Assembly (NCBI GenBank): GCA_013817115.1
Contig: JACDDG010000032.1
Span: 1 to 12,233 of the forward strand
Length of the DNA: 12,233 bases
Reading direction: 5' to 3'
DNA from: Parachlamydiaceae bacterium
GTDB lineage: Bacteria; Chlamydiota; Chlamydiia; Chlamydiales; Parachlamydiaceae
The translations under genes were made by a program, and so were the position numbers. The notes under the pieces are model-generated. The model did not search any database, was not told the DNA's origin, and was given only the letters and a program-made list of their open reading frames with translations. Position 1 is the first letter of the stretch, and each line of letters begins with the position of its first letter. Positions 1-6,948 of the stretch are shown one piece after another.

Positions 1-2
1 TG

Positions 3-143
3 CTCTGCTAGCATCTCGATCGTGGCTCTAAGTTCTTTGTCAGCTACGTTGATACTCAACATCGGAATGTTGGTGCTACATTTTTGCCCCGTTTTGCATT
101 TGCTAACATCACGATCGTGGGTGGGACTTCCTTTACGACCTTG
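3..143 (-). other. possible start of a leftward gene, or a remnant
   Basis: On the minus strand a frame is open from a stop at 144-146 to the left edge (47 codons). From an ATG at 60-62 it reads as a plausible helical segment that includes the stretch ADKELRATIEMLAE before running off the window. I see no clear Shine-Dalgarno sequence and do not recognise the protein. The neighbouring minus frame also gives a protein-like stretch (TIVMLANAKRGKNVAPTF), so this may be a frameshifted remnant instead of a live start. Confidence 0.2.
6..120. repeat. imperfect 20-bp direct repeat, two copies
   Basis: TGCTAGCATCTCGATCGTGG at 6-25 recurs as TGCTAACATCACGATCGTGG at 101-120, an 18 of 20 match with starts 95 bp apart. 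Each copy contains the palindrome CGATCG. The spacing is not a multiple of three, so the copies would be read in different frames if the region were coding. Nothing else between 121 and 350 is recognisable; that stretch is AT-rich. Confidence 0.5.
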
Positions 144-353
144 TCAAAACTTTTTAATAAAAAGCCTCTGGACAAAGCCTTACATGGGCTAAAAAGATTT
201 TAGATATTTTTTTAGCTTGCATAAACTTTAAAAGAAGATTCGCCAGCGCAATATTATTCACATGTTCTTCCCCCCTCACAACATTAATTGTTCAATATGT
301 TTTTTAATAATAATTAATCATCTGTTATTTTTTACTAAAATTGCTTCTGTCGG

Positions 354-411
354 TTGACAATAATGTGCTAACCAACCAATATAAATATATTGATAAACAA
401 TTTTTATGGAG
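354..411 (+). promoter_or_regulatory. candidate promoter and RBS of the F-box gene
   Basis: A perfect TTGACA lies at 354-359. The best -10 match is TATAAA at 380-385, with a long 20-bp spacer in an AT-rich run. A good ribosome-binding site, GGAG at 408-411, sits 7 bases before the ATG at 419 and supports that start. Confidence 0.45.
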
Positions 412-418
412 TTAAATA

Positions 419-1294
419 ATGGAGCCATTGAATATCTTGCGTGTATCTGGTTTTAAAAGAAAATTGGAAATAGACTTTGTTGAAGAGAAGAAATCAATAG
501 CATCTCTTCCGGGTGATACAATGGATCACATTGTAAGTTATTTAGATTTTAAATCGCTACTTAACTTTGAATATGTTTCAGTTAGTAGTAAAGAATTAAA
601 AAACTTTAAGTCAATTAATTTTTGGAGAGTTTTAAAAGTAAAAGATGATTTAAATTTTTCATGGGCAATGTGTCAAAAAGAAACAAATCCTCCCAAATGG
701 GAATATCGTTTAAGTCGTGGATTGTGTCAATACATTTTCGTCGATAAATACCAAGAAATACAACAACCTGCCACTTTTACATTAGGTTTTCAATTAGCCG
801 AAAAAATCCATTTGAAATATGAAGATTTAATCAATCATTTTCCTGTTTTACATGCATATGTAGGGGTTGATTTGGGTCGATTTGCGAATTTTACACCTGG
901 AACAAATCAAGTAAGTAAAAAAGTTTTAATTGAATTTAATAAAATGTGCTTAGAAGGATTATCCGGTGAAAAATTTCTTCGAGGATTAATTGCTTCTCGT
1001 GAAAAAGATTGTTTATTTCCACATAAATTAAAATTTATAGAGGCTTTATTTACAGATAGCATAAATAATGGATCAGCCTGTGCAAGCTTGTATGCGGTAA
1101 CTTTTTTCCCCATTTTTGATGCGACAAAAGAAAGATTAGCAATTAAAGCAGCAGAACATAAAGATGAGCGGGCGCTAGTAAAATTGTTTGAAAGTGACGG
1201 CAATCTCCCAGGTAAATTATTTAATATGGGTCATAGATTTTTTTCAGTATGTAAAAATTTGGGAGACATTTCTCTTATGTTAAAAATTTTATAA
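419..1294 (+). CDS. F-box domain protein, 5' part of a frameshifted F-box/TPR gene
   Basis: This 291-residue reading frame carries an F-box-like segment at residues 27-72. It shows the usual pattern: LP at 30-31, then a D..I.SYLD run, a leucine-rich helix, a VS..SKEL segment and a W near the end. In eukaryotes F-boxes bind Skp1 and bring substrates to SCF ubiquitin ligases; bacterial versions are generally effectors used inside host cells, so a host-directed role is inferred. Residues 75-290 are not recognised but look helical. No signal peptide or membrane segment is visible. The frame ends at a TAA just after the run TTAAAAATTTTATAA. Adding one A to the A5 run at 1282-1286 continues the protein as LKNFINADNYYDLALKA into the TPR-like region downstream, giving about 435 residues. 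The gene is therefore probably a recent pseudogene, is rescued by slippage, or contains a sequencing error. Confidence 0.75.
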   Translation: MEPLNILRVSGFKRKLEIDFVEEKKSIASLPGDTMDHIVSYLDFKSLLNFEYVSVSSKELKNFKSINFWRVLKVKDDLNFSWAMCQKETNPPKWEYRLSRGLCQYIFVDKYQEIQQPATFTLGFQLAEKIHLKYEDLINHFPVLHAYVGVDLGRFANFTPGTNQVSKKVLIEFNKMCLEGLSGEKFLRGLIASREKDCLFPHKLKFIEALFTDSINNGSACASLYAVTFFPIFDATKERLAIKAAEHKDERALVKLFESDGNLPGKLFNMGHRFFSVCKNLGDISLMLKIL

Positions 1295-1725
1295 ACGCTG
1301 ATAATTACTATGATCTAGCTCTTAAGGCGGATCATGTTGAAGATAAATTTCTTCTTAAGAATGCTGGTTTTGTTAAACTTTGTTTAAATAAATATAAAGA
1401 AGCAGATATTCTACATACAAGAGCATTGGAGTTATTTGGTGAAAGCGTAGAATCCAATACATTAGAGAAAGCGGGTTTTGTAAAAGCAAAATTAAAGCAA
1501 TATTTAGAAGCCGATGTTCTTTATACAAAAGCGTTGAACTTATTTGGTCAAAAAGCATTACCGAGCACATTGGGAAATGCAGCTCATGTAAAAATGCAAT
1601 TAAAGCAATATCCAGAGGCAGATGTTCTGTTTACCAAAGCATTGGAACGGTATGGTAATAATCCAACACCCGAATTATTGCAAAAAATAGCTCAGGTAAA
1701 ATTACTATTAAAAGATGCGGTTTAG
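1288..1725 (+). pseudogene. TPR-like 3' part of the frameshifted F-box gene
   Basis: This frame is open from 1255 but has no ATG before 1426, in the middle of a repeat, and no ribosome-binding site. It is best read as the -1 continuation of the F-box gene. It begins NADNYYDLALKA and then has three 36-residue repeats starting AGFVK, AGFVK and AAHVK. Each contains a K-x-Y-x-EAD-x-L-x-T-(K/R)-AL-core typical of TPR helix pairs. A partial fourth unit ends at TAG 1723-1725. TPR arrays bind protein partners, so in an F-box protein they would be the natural substrate-recognition part (inference). A separate short protein from the internal ATG at 1426 is possible but unlikely. Confidence 0.7.
1363..1725 (+). 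repeat. 108-bp tandem coding repeats (36-residue TPR-like units)
   Basis: Units lie at 1363-1470, 1471-1578 and 1579-1686, followed by a 39-base partial unit at 1687-1725. The period is exactly 108 bp with no indels. Conserved positions are VK near the start, then K-x-Y-x-EAD, T-(K/R)-AL and a following aromatic-Gly pair. At 36 residues the unit is slightly longer than the canonical 34-residue TPR. Confidence 0.8.
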
Positions 1726-1767
1726 AAGTAATTATGTTTTATTTTTGCTGAATCCTATCGATTTTTT

Positions 1768-1824
1768 AGAAGAAAATTGCCGCTCCCATTTCCCATTCAG
1801 AATAAGGCGCGGCAATCTTCTTTT
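1768..1824. terminator. hairpin between convergent genes, likely bidirectional terminator
   Basis: Left arm AGAAGAAAATTGCCGC at 1768-1783 pairs with GCGGCAATCTTCTTTT at 1809-1824, with two mismatched positions and a 25-base loop. The right arm overlaps the valS stop codon. Both outer flanks are A/T-rich and would supply T-rich tails in either direction. It sits between the TPR-like 3' end and valS. Confidence 0.55.
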
Positions 1825-4690
1825 ACATTTCCTTGTGAAGAATATGTTGCAGGTCTTCTTTAGCCTGAGACAAAAGCGTTCGCTGTTTGTCAATGAGTTC
1901 CGGAGGAGCATTACTCACGAAACTTTCGTTTGCAAGCTGTCCAGATAGCTTTTCAATGAGCAATGTCAACTTCTCTTTTTCTTTTGCAAGACGTGCCGTC
2001 TCCTGCTGAAGTAATTCCGCAGGAATCGGCACCATCACTTTTAGCCCCTCAACACTACCAACACTGGCACTCGTATGCTCAAGCTCCGCAGGATCTGTCG
2101 CATGTAGCTGAATATAACTAATCCTTACGAGTGCAGAGATAATATGCAAGTTCTGCGCAATCGTTTGTTTATGCGGATGATCATCTGGAATGATGATATG
2201 GACCTCAACAGCTGTCGTAGAAGGTATCTTAACTTCACCCTTAATGTTGCGAATTGTGTAAACAATCGATTCCATAAATGCAAAAGTCGTATCAATTTTC
2301 GAATTCGAAAAATTTGAATGTATAACTTGTGGATATGGAGCTACTATACAAGCAACACTATTTAAAGCTGTAATAGCTTCTGTAGTGTAGGGGTCCAGAG
2401 TTTGACCTGTATTTATTTCCACTACCAACCCATTTAAACGCTCTTTCAACGATTGAAAGAGTTCTTCTGTAATGAAAGGTGCCATTGGATGAATCAGCCT
2501 AATTGCGTGCAACAGGATGATTACCAAGAGTTTTTGTTTATTCTTTCTTTCTTCAGGAGTGCCAATTTTTCCAAAAAGAGTGGGCTTAGCAATTTCCACA
2601 TAATAGGCGCAAAATTCTTTCCAAAAGAAATCATACGCTTCCAAGGTCGCTTGATCGAAGAAATAGTCGTTCAGCTTAGTGTTAACGCTGGCAATAGTGC
2701 GATTAAGAACAGATAAAATCCAGCGATCTTCAAGGGCTAGAAGATTCTCAGTAAGACCTTGGCTAAATTCTTCGGCTGTTAGGGGAGTAGACCCTTGCTT
2801 TTCATCGCCTTCTAAGTTCATCATCACAAAACGCGCACCATTCCAAACTTTATTTGTAAAGTTTTTGAATTCTTCAAAACGTCGTAAATCAAGATCAATT
2901 TCACGGGCTTGGCTTGCACTAGCGCAAAGAGCCATGCGGATCGCATCTGTGCCATAAGAATCGATAATCTCCAAAGGATCGATGATATTACCCTTCGTCT
3001 TAGACATCTTTTCGTAACGAAATTTTACTTCTTTCGGAACAGGCTTACCAAGTTCATAGATATTTCTTTCTTCTTGAGGAACATAAGCTATGCCGCCTCC
3101 TTCGAGATCGCGCCAGTAGGATTTTGCGTAAACAAGGCCATGGAGAAATGTTTCAGGAAAGGGGAGTTCTCCCATCATGTGTTCGCCCATTAAAAGCATG
3201 CGTGCTACCCAGAAAAACAGAATGTCGTAGCCTGTAACAAGCACAGAATTCGGATAAAAGCGATTGAGTTCGGGTGTTTTTTCAGGCCATCCTAATGTAG
3301 AAAAAGGCCATAGCGCCGATGAGAACCATGTATCGAGTACATCATCATCTTGTCGCCAATCTTCTGGGGCTGCGGCTACTTCGGGTGGTACCCCTTCACC
3401 TTCATAACAAATTTGGATCGTTGGATCTTTTAAAGAATGCCAAATAGGGATGCGATGTCCCCACCATAGTTGTCTACTGATGCACCAATCACGCAAATTG
3501 TTAATCCAATGGAAATAAGTGTTCTCCCAATTTTTCGGGATTAGCTTAACTTTTCCTGAAGTCACTGCATCGCGCAACTTGATGGCAAAGCCATCCATGC
3601 TAATAAACCATTGCTTGGACAAGTACGGTTCAATAACTGCCTTAGAGCGGTAGGAAACTCCAACGCGATTGACGTGAGGTTCAATTTTTTCTAAAAAGCC
3701 TTGTTTTTGCATTTCTGCAACCACCGCTTCTCGTGCCGCAGCCAGGGTCATGCCGGCAAACGTACCCCCATTTTCATTGATCTTTCCATCAGGAGTCATA
3801 ATGTTAATGAACGGAAGTTTATGCGTCATTCCCATTTGATAATCGTTTGGATCATGCGCAGGAGTTATTTTAACCGCTCCGGTTCCAAAAGCAGGATCGA
3901 CATGGTGATCTTCAATGATCGGGATATCTCGTTCCATGAGTGGAAGGCGCACTTTTTTGCCGATCACATGAGAATACCGAGCATCTTTGGGAGAAACCGC
4001 AATGGCTGTATCTCCAAGCATCGTTTCAGGGCGTGTCGTTGCAATATGTATATAGCCGGAACCGTCACTTAGCGGATATTTAAAGTGCCACATAAAGGAA
4101 TTGCGCTCTTCGTACTCAACTTCATCATCGGATAGAGTTGTTTGAGTGACTGGGTCCCAATTGACTAGGCGGTCGCCGCGGTAAATGAGGCCTTCATCGT
4201 AGAGCCGTTTAAAAGCAACACGCACCGCTTTGTTATTGCCTTCATCCATGGTAAAACGTTCACGCGACCAGTCGCAAGAGCAACCCAAAGCTTTTAATTG
4301 GTTGATAATGCGGTGCTGATTTTCCTCTTTCCATTTCCAAATGTGACCTAAAAACTCTTCGCGGTCGAATTCTTTGCGTCTTTTGCCTGTTAGTTTCTTC
4401 AAATGACTTTCCACAACAGTCTGAGTGGCGATACCAGCATGATCTGTTCCCGGTACCCATAAAGCTTCAAAACCGCTCATTCTTTTCCAGCGAATCAGCA
4501 CATCTTGCAACGTGTTGACTAACGCATGCCCCATATGCAGGGCCCCTGTAACATTTGGTGGAGGCATGACGATGCAGTAAGGCTTTTTGGAAGAGAGGGG
4601 ATTAGCTTTAAAAAATTCGCTTTCTTGCCAAAATTGGTACCATTTAGCATCGACAGTTTTTGCTTCGTAGGCTTTAGGAAGATTAGTCAT
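1823..4690 (-). CDS. valS: valine--tRNA ligase
   Basis: A 955-residue class I aminoacyl-tRNA synthetase that attaches valine to tRNA-Val in the cytoplasm. The HIGH motif appears as HMGH at residues 52-55, following PPPNVTGAL. GTDHAG is at 81-86. The CP1 editing domain, which clears mischarged Thr, contains TTRPE at 218-222. The ISRQLWWGHRIP block precedes the second half of the catalytic fold, and KMSKT at 561-565 is the ATP-binding loop. A helical anticodon-binding domain follows. The last ~70 residues form the Lys/Glu-rich coiled-coil arm typical of bacterial ValS. Length is normal and no key motif is missing. The ATG lies 9 bases after the stop of the ABC-F gene, with GGA a few bases upstream, so the two genes are very probably cotranscribed. 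Confidence 0.98.
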   Translation of the reverse strand: MTNLPKAYEAKTVDAKWYQFWQESEFFKANPLSSKKPYCIVMPPPNVTGALHMGHALVNTLQDVLIRWKRMSGFEALWVPGTDHAGIATQTVVESHLKKLTGKRRKEFDREEFLGHIWKWKEENQHRIINQLKALGCSCDWSRERFTMDEGNNKAVRVAFKRLYDEGLIYRGDRLVNWDPVTQTTLSDDEVEYEERNSFMWHFKYPLSDGSGYIHIATTRPETMLGDTAIAVSPKDARYSHVIGKKVRLPLMERDIPIIEDHHVDPAFGTGAVKITPAHDPNDYQMGMTHKLPFINIMTPDGKINENGGTFAGMTLAAAREAVVAEMQKQGFLEKIEPHVNRVGVSYRSKAVIEPYLSKQWFISMDGFAIKLRDAVTSGKVKLIPKNWENTYFHWINNLRDWCISRQLWWGHRIPIWHSLKDPTIQICYEGEGVPPEVAAAPEDWRQDDDVLDTWFSSALWPFSTLGWPEKTPELNRFYPNSVLVTGYDILFFWVARMLLMGEHMMGELPFPETFLHGLVYAKSYWRDLEGGGIAYVPQEERNIYELGKPVPKEVKFRYEKMSKTKGNIIDPLEIIDSYGTDAIRMALCASASQAREIDLDLRRFEEFKNFTNKVWNGARFVMMNLEGDEKQGSTPLTAEEFSQGLTENLLALEDRWILSVLNRTIASVNTKLNDYFFDQATLEAYDFFWKEFCAYYVEIAKPTLFGKIGTPEERKNKQKLLVIILLHAIRLIHPMAPFITEELFQSLKERLNGLVVEINTGQTLDPYTTEAITALNSVACIVAPYPQVIHSNFSNSKIDTTFAFMESIVYTIRNIKGEVKIPSTTAVEVHIIIPDDHPHKQTIAQNLHIISALVRISYIQLHATDPAELEHTSASVGSVEGLKVMVPIPAELLQQETARLAKEKEKLTLLIEKLSGQLANESFVSNAPPELIDKQRTLLSQAKEDLQHILHKEM

Positions 4691-4699
4691 TTGAATCCA

Positions 4700-6286
4700 T
4701 TATTTTGCTTTGGTAGCTAAGTATTCATCAAGAGGGCCGTCAAAAATCCGAATTTTATCATCTTCAAAAACAATAAGTTTGGTTGCGACTTCGCCGATTA
4801 AATCTCTGTCATGGCTGACAACAACAGCCGTCCCTTTGTATTCTTCAAGACTCCATGCCAAAGCAGAAACAGCTTCCAAGTCAAGGTGGTTGTTGGGTTC
4901 ATCCATTATAAGAGTATTGTGGTCTGCAAGGGTCATACCCGCCATAATAAGGCGTGCGGTTTCTCCGCCTGAGAGCGTCCCTACAGGCTTAAAGGCATCG
5001 TCACCGGCAAAAAGCATTTTGCCCAAAGCACTGCGTATTTCTTGGTCGTAAGTGGATTGACGGAACTTTTTTAGCCAATCAAAAGCATTTGACATTTCTT
5101 GCTTTTCAATGATGTCAGTATGATTTTGGGGGAAATAACTTATTTTTAATTGATGCCCATTTTCAATGGTGCCGCTGTCAGGTGCTAGAACTCCGGAAAG
5201 CATTTTAACTAAAGTCGATTTCCCGCATCCGTTTGGACCAATGATACCGATTTTATCACCACGCAATATTTCCATTGAAAAGTTATCGATGACTTTTTTG
5301 CCTTCGTAGGACTTAGAAACACCGTGAATTTTCAGAATAACTTGGCCCGGAGCTTTTTCAGTGGGGATAAAGCGAATGTATGGACGTTGAATGTTAGATT
5401 TCTTTAGCTCTTGAGGCTGCAAACGATCCATTTCACGAACTCTTGACTGAACTTGGCTAGCACGAGTTCCTGCACCAAAGCGTGAAACGAAATCTTTTAA
5501 TTGAGCAATTTTTTTCTCTTTGCTTTTAGCATCTTGTTCAGCTCTATCTCGAACCGAAGTTTTTGCAAATACCATTTGGTCATAGTTGCCGGGATAAGTA
5601 ATGATCGTTTCGTAATCGATATCTGCAATATGAGTACAGACAGAATTAAGAAAATGGCGATCATGGCTTATTACGATTAGCGTGCCTTTGTATTGATGCA
5701 TGAATGTTTCAAGCCAACCAATAGATTCCATGTCAAGGTGGTTCGTAGGTTCATCTAGGAGCAATGCTAGAGGTTCCCCAAACAACGCTTGGCACAAAAG
5801 AACTTTAAATTGCATGTCTGTAGGAATTGCGTTCATCTTTTGATGAATTAATTCTTCCGGAATACCCATTCCTGTCAAGAAAAGTTCTGCTTCAGAATCA
5901 GCACTGTATCCATTTTCTTCAGCAATGATACCTTCGAGTTCTCCAAGACGCATGCCAATGTCATCAGACATTTCAACTTCATACAATACATCACGTTCTT
6001 TTAAAGCGTCCCAGAGACGTTTGTTGCCCATTATGACGACGTCTACGACTTGGAATTCATGGAAATCTTCAATATTTTGACGTAAGATTCCAACACGATC
6101 AGGCAGGTTGACTGTTCCAGAAGTAGGTTCTTCAAATCCCATGATCATTTTTAAGAAAGTCGATTTTCCTGAACCATTGGGTCCTGTCAAACCATAACGA
6201 TTCCCTGCATTAAAAGAACAGGTGACGTTTTCAAATAAAACTCGACTACCATATGTCTTGGTAAGGTTGTTGACTGTAATTGCCAT
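4700..6286 (-). CDS. ybiT: ABC-F family ATPase, YbiT type
   Basis: A 528-residue protein with two ABC ATPase domains and no membrane segments, as in the ABC-F group of soluble ribosome-associated translation factors. Walker A motifs are at residues 35-43 (GPNGSGKST) and 350-358 (GPNGCGKST). Walker B regions are DEPTNHLD at 178-185 and DEPNNHLD at 462-469. The second signature, LSGGE, is at 438-442. The signature of the first domain is degenerate, and both that and stretches such as NRYGLTGPNGSGKSTF and the CTHIAD..YE..ITYPGNYD block match YbiT as I recall it. The charged inter-domain linker lies around residues 240-300. An Asn replaces the usual Thr in the second DEPTNHLD. The exact role of YbiT-type proteins is less settled than that of EttA. 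It is the first gene of the unit with valS. The Shine-Dalgarno before the ATG is weak. Confidence 0.92.
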   Translation of the reverse strand: MAITVNNLTKTYGSRVLFENVTCSFNAGNRYGLTGPNGSGKSTFLKMIMGFEEPTSGTVNLPDRVGILRQNIEDFHEFQVVDVVIMGNKRLWDALKERDVLYEVEMSDDIGMRLGELEGIIAEENGYSADSEAELFLTGMGIPEELIHQKMNAIPTDMQFKVLLCQALFGEPLALLLDEPTNHLDMESIGWLETFMHQYKGTLIVISHDRHFLNSVCTHIADIDYETIITYPGNYDQMVFAKTSVRDRAEQDAKSKEKKIAQLKDFVSRFGAGTRASQVQSRVREMDRLQPQELKKSNIQRPYIRFIPTEKAPGQVILKIHGVSKSYEGKKVIDNFSMEILRGDKIGIIGPNGCGKSTLVKMLSGVLAPDSGTIENGHQLKISYFPQNHTDIIEKQEMSNAFDWLKKFRQSTYDQEIRSALGKMLFAGDDAFKPVGTLSGGETARLIMAGMTLADHNTLIMDEPNNHLDLEAVSALAWSLEEYKGTAVVVSHDRDLIGEVATKLIVFEDDKIRIFDGPLDEYLATKAK

Positions 6287-6362
6287 GAATATTTTTCCGG
6301 GTAAGGGTTCAGTTCTAGGAGGACAAGGGAACTTGAATTTTAATAATTTTAATTTTTGTTGA

Positions 6363-6620
6363 GGTCTAACGTACTATATCAATTGCAGAATATCCTGTAT
6401 AGCGTCTTTTTTGCGGCAGGAAGGGGGAGTAGCACGATCTGCAGGGACAGTTAAGGAGGTATCCAATCCGCGTAATAAAAAAACAGGGGAGAAGATAAAA
6501 AAAGGTCATGCTAAGATAATATGTATTCACCAATATGGGGTGCAGAATTGGGTGAGTTTTCGCCACTTACAATCACTTACAGCATCAAGCGCAAATGCAA
6601 GAAAGCGATTGCAACGATAG
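6363..6620 (+). other. GC-richer patch with a short basic reading frame
   Basis: The stretch around 6411-6471 is clearly richer in G and C than its surroundings. One plus frame is open from 6363 to a TAG at 6618-6620, with a possible TTG start at 6411 but no ATG and no ribosome-binding site. From that TTG it would encode 69 residues with a Lys/Arg-rich middle (GGVARSAGTVKEV, then KKTGEKIKKGHAK). I would not call it a gene. The same bases include TAAGGAGGTATCCAATCCGC at 6452-6471, whose complement closely resembles the 3' end of 16S rRNA. It could be an inserted repeat or a remnant. Confidence 0.3.
6373..6401 (-). promoter_or_regulatory. candidate promoter of the ABC-F/valS unit
   Basis: Reading the minus strand, TATACA (plus 6396-6401) is followed after 17 bases by TATAGT (plus 6373-6378). 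The -10 matches 5 of 6 and the -35 only 4 of 6. The predicted transcript would have a leader of about 80 bases before the ATG at 6286. This rests on motif match alone. Confidence 0.3.
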
Positions 6621-6623
6621 TTT

Positions 6624-6704
6624 TTAGCGTATGAAGAGAGATTTTTTTCGACTAAAAATCATGTAAAAGATCATTCAATAGCTGCAAATGTAAAACGCTA
6701 TTTC
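6624..6704 (+). pseudogene. 3' remnant of a third outer-membrane barrel gene
   Basis: The frame reads LAYEERFFSTKN and then HVKDHSIAANVKRYF. This matches the C-termini of the two intact barrel genes downstream (for example the ends HTVAINLKRYF and HSVAVNVKRYF). Only the last ~27 residues survive. A TAG at 6618-6620 lies just upstream in frame and nothing further upstream resembles the family. The position of the stop after the final Phe is now TTA, so the frame runs into the terminator and stops at 6756-6758. I interpret it as a 5'-deleted copy of the tandem family. Confidence 0.75.
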
Positions 6705-6730
6705 TTAAAAATTTGTTCAAAAATTCCAAT

Positions 6731-6756
6731 TGCGGGCTTTAGCCCGCAGTTTTTTT
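6731..6756 (+). terminator. Rho-independent terminator of the decayed barrel gene
   Basis: TGCGGGC and GCCCGCA pair around TTTA (6731-6748) and are followed by a run of seven T. It resembles the terminator after the second intact barrel gene (GCGGG/CCCGC core), which supports common descent of the whole gene module. Confidence 0.85.
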
Positions 6757-6830
6757 AAGTTTTCGAAACCCTCTTAGATCTGTTTGTAAAGCAAAAAGTC
6801 AGTTTAATTCAATTTAATATTAGGTAGTTA

Positions 6831-6942
6831 AAGTGTTAAAAAATTATTAAAAAACTTTTTTCGTTTTTTTAGTTTTGCAATGAACTCGCTCCTTGTTGTA
6901 TATTGCACTTGTGACCTTTCATTAACATAACAAAACAAAGGA
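6831..6942 (+). promoter_or_regulatory. promoter and leader of barrel gene 1
   Basis: TTGCAA at 6875-6880 and TATATT at 6899-6904 are separated by 18 bases. Further up is an AT-rich block at 6831-6851 starting AAGTGTTAAAAA. A ribosome-binding site AAAGGA at 6937-6942 sits 6 bases before the ATG. The same elements, with identical -35/-10 spacing, occur before the second barrel gene, which makes the call much stronger than a single motif hit. Confidence 0.7.
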
Positions 6943-6948
6943 TATAGT

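Noticed and set aside
907..1203. 98-codon minus-strand frame inside the F-box gene
   Set aside because: It is antisense to a recognisable protein, has no domain pattern and has no start signal.
1282..1291. Programmed -1 ribosomal frameshift at AAAAATTTTA
   Set aside because: The bases do not form a good X-XXY-YYZ slippery heptamer in the zero frame and I see no strong downstream stem. Homopolymer loss or transcriptional slippage explains it better.
2453..5051. Several plus-strand frames of 60-120 codons opposite valS and the ABC-F gene
   Set aside because: They are shadows of strongly conserved genes on the other strand.
6366..6566. 66-codon minus-strand frame upstream of the ABC-F gene
   Set aside because: It has no ribosome-binding site and overlaps the likely promoter. 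Its translation is Cys/Tyr/Leu-rich without family features.
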